From the NCBI GenBank assembly GCA_017442765.1, contig JAFRZC010000106.1, positions 1 to 6,953 on the forward strand: a DNA stretch of 6,953 nucleotides. Reading direction: 5' to 3'. Below, in pieces: positions 5,418-6,953 of this stretch. The position numbers and the translations under genes are program-made. The stretch's first letter is position 1; each line of letters starts with the position of its first letter. The notes beneath the pieces are model-generated. The model saw only the letters and a program-made list of their open reading frames with translations, did no database searches and was not told the origin of the DNA. This stretch comes from Prevotella sp. (GTDB taxonomy: Bacteria; Bacteroidota; Bacteroidia; Bacteroidales; Bacteroidaceae).

Positions 5418-6953
5418 ATGCGTAAAAGTATTGTTTTCTCCCTTTTTGTTTCTGCATTGTTCGTACTCACCGCCTGCTCCGGCAAGATGGGCGCATTGTC
5501 GGCCGACAATTTCACCGTGACACCCAACCCACTGGAGTCTCGAGGCGGACAGATACCCGTCACCATCAGCGGAATGTTTCCCGAGAAATACATGCAGCGG
5601 AAAGCTGTTGTCACCATCACGCCCGAACTGCGGGCAGCCTCCGCCAAGCAGCAGGGACAGCCGTATGCCTTCCAAGGCGAAAAGGTGCAGGGCAACGACC
5701 ACACCATATCCTATCGTCTGGGCGGCCGCTACACCATGAAGGCCGACTTCGCCTATCAGCCCGAATATCTGAACAGCGACCTCTATCTTATGTTTAACGC
5801 GCGGATAGGAAAGAAAACTGTCAAGATTCCCGAGGTGAAAATCGCTCATGGCACCATTGCCACCTCCGAGCTATACCGGCTGACAATGTTCTCCAACGGC
5901 GGATGCCTTGCACCCGACTCGTTCCAGCACAGTCGCCAGATGCGGCAGGAGGCCAACATCAAGTTCCTCGTCAACGAGGCCAACCTGCGCAAGAGCGAAC
6001 TGCAGAACAACTCGGTGCAGGAGTTTGTGCGCCTGCTCAAGCAAATCAATGCCGAGCGCGAGCAGCTCAACATCAAGAACGTGGAAATACAGGCATACGC
6101 GTCGCCTGAAGGCGGATTTGAATTCAACGACCGTCTGGCCAACCGCCGGCAAGACGTGTCGGAGGGCTATGTGAAAGAACAGCTCAAGCAGACCGGCGTG
6201 CAGGCTGACATCTATGCCCGCTACACCGCACAGGACTGGGAAGGCTTCCAGCAGCTCGTGCAGGCCTCGAACATACAAGACAAGGATGTCATCCTGCGCG
6301 TGCTGTCCATGTATAAAGACCCGGCTGAGCGCGAGCAGCAGATTCGCAACATGAGCGAGGGATTTCAGGAGCTGGCCACCGGCATCCTGCCCGAGCTGCG
6401 CCGCTCGCGGCTCATCATCAACTACGAGACCGTCGGGCGCACCGACGATGAGATAGAGCGCACCTTCAGCACCGAGCCCGGCCGGCTCACCGCCGACGAA
6501 CTGCTCTACCTCGCGGCCTCGAAGACCGACGCGGCCGAGCGGAAAGCCATCTACGAGAAGACCGCGCAGCTCTACCCCGCCGACTATCGCCCGCTCAACA
6601 ATCTGGCCACGCTCGCCCTGGCACAAGGACAGGAAGAAACGGCACAGAACTATATCCGGCAGGCCCTGCATATAAACCCCAACGCCGCCGAGCCCCTTGC
6701 CAACCTCGGACTGCTGCAACTGAAGGGCGGCAATCTGGAAGAGGCTGAGGCCAACATCGCCAAAGCCACACGCACCGGCAACGTCGCCGAAGCCATGGGC
6801 ATCCTGAGCATTGCCAAGGGCAACTATGCCCAGGCCATCAGGGAAATGTCGGGCATCGCCTCGAACAACACCGCGCTGGCACAGCTGCTCAACAAGGAAT
6901 ACGGCAATGCCGCCCTGACGCTCGAGAAAATCGCCAACCCTGACGCGCTCACC
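5418..6953 (+). CDS. OmpA-like/TPR lipoprotein (3'-truncated by window)
   Basis: The frame is open from the ATG at 5418 to the last base, giving 512 residues with no stop. MRKSIVFSLFVSALFVLTAC is a lipoprotein signal peptide with lipobox L17-T18-A19-C20, so the protein is probably anchored in the outer membrane. A strand-rich region follows (about residues 30-150). Residues about 185-300 resemble an OmpA-like domain: VEIQAYASPEG ends at residue 232, followed by N237, L240, A241 and R244 in the spacing of the OmpA pattern Nx2LSx2RA. The acidic residue expected in the GHTD segment is Ser229. From about residue 386 there are TPR-like helical repeats (DYRPLNNLATLALAQGQEE, then NAAEPLANLGLLQLKGGN). 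TPRs suggest protein-protein interaction; the specific role is unknown. It starts 32 nt after tRNA-Leu with no promoter or terminator seen in the gap, so it may be read from the tRNA promoter. Confidence 0.88.
   Translation, partial: MRKSIVFSLFVSALFVLTACSGKMGALSADNFTVTPNPLESRGGQIPVTISGMFPEKYMQRKAVVTITPELRAASAKQQGQPYAFQGEKVQGNDHTISYRLGGRYTMKADFAYQPEYLNSDLYLMFNARIGKKTVKIPEVKIAHGTIATSELYRLTMFSNGGCLAPDSFQHSRQMRQEANIKFLVNEANLRKSELQNNSVQEFVRLLKQINAEREQLNIKNVEIQAYASPEGGFEFNDRLANRRQDVSEGYVKEQLKQTGVQADIYARYTAQDWEGFQQLVQASNIQDKDVILRVLSMYKDPAEREQQIRNMSEGFQELATGILPELRRSRLIINYETVGRTDDEIERTFSTEPGRLTADELLYLAASKTDAAERKAIYEKTAQLYPADYRPLNNLATLALAQGQEETAQNYIRQALHINPNAAEPLANLGLLQLKGGNLEEAEANIAKATRTGNVAEAMGILSIAKGNYAQAIREMSGIASNNTALAQLLNKEYGNAALTLEKIANPDALT

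Noticed and set aside
5152..5520. 122-codon open frame on the + strand over the tRNAs
   Set aside because: Its sequence (for example GNSSVGRAQPC) is translated tRNA, a common spurious call. The real coding frame after the tRNAs is the one starting at 5418.
5133..5849. 238-codon open frame on the - strand across the tRNA region
   Set aside because: It runs antisense through both tRNA genes, their leader and the start of the OmpA/TPR lipoprotein. The predicted peptide is largely the complement of tRNA sequence and resembles no protein family.
5871..6719. 282-codon open frame on the - strand
   Set aside because: It is a shadow of the GC-rich OmpA/TPR lipoprotein, whose + frame is open from a lipoprotein signal peptide to the window edge with recognisable motifs.

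Overview
The window looks like a chromosomal housekeeping segment from a Bacteroidales bacterium, most likely a member of the Prevotellaceae with fairly GC-rich coding DNA. The support is indirect but consistent. Two sites match the Bacteroidetes -7 promoter box TAnnTTTG, one of them with a TTTG -33 box. Shine-Dalgarno sequences are weak or absent. There are two lipoproteins of Bacteroidetes type, and the protein sequences resemble that group. The genus assignment is inference.

Region 1 (1-1750) is a tightly packed cluster: the 3' part of prmC (release-factor glutamine methyltransferase), recX (RecA regulator, overlapping prmC by ATGA) and a ComF-family phosphoribosyltransferase overlapping recX by 29 nt. 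Region 2 (1751-1990) is intergenic. It carries a 43-nt tandem repeat, two copies of which contain the same perfect 18-bp palindrome AAATTCCCTAGGGAATTT, followed by a promoter for pyrE.

Region 3 (1991-4427) is a likely operon of pyrE (pyrimidine synthesis), a small SRPBCC-fold protein and argH (last step of arginine synthesis). Region 4 (4428-5041) begins with three copies of a 9-bp tandem repeat and continues with a small lipoprotein. Its C-terminal half looks Rieske-like, but it has two CxxC pairs where Rieske proteins have Cys/His pairs.

Region 5 (5042-5385) holds a strong Bacteroidetes promoter, a structured leader with a 20-bp direct repeat, tRNA-Gly(GCC) and tRNA-Leu(TAA). Region 6 (5418-6953) is a large lipoprotein with an OmpA-like 'ASPEG' domain and TPR-like repeats. 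It starts 32 nt after tRNA-Leu with no visible promoter or terminator between them, and it runs off the window after 512 codons.

All strongly supported genes are on the + strand. I see no mobile element, CRISPR array or defence/toxin module. The points most worth checking are the palindromic repeat block, the four-cysteine Rieske-like lipoprotein, and the apparent tRNA-mRNA co-transcription into the OmpA/TPR lipoprotein.
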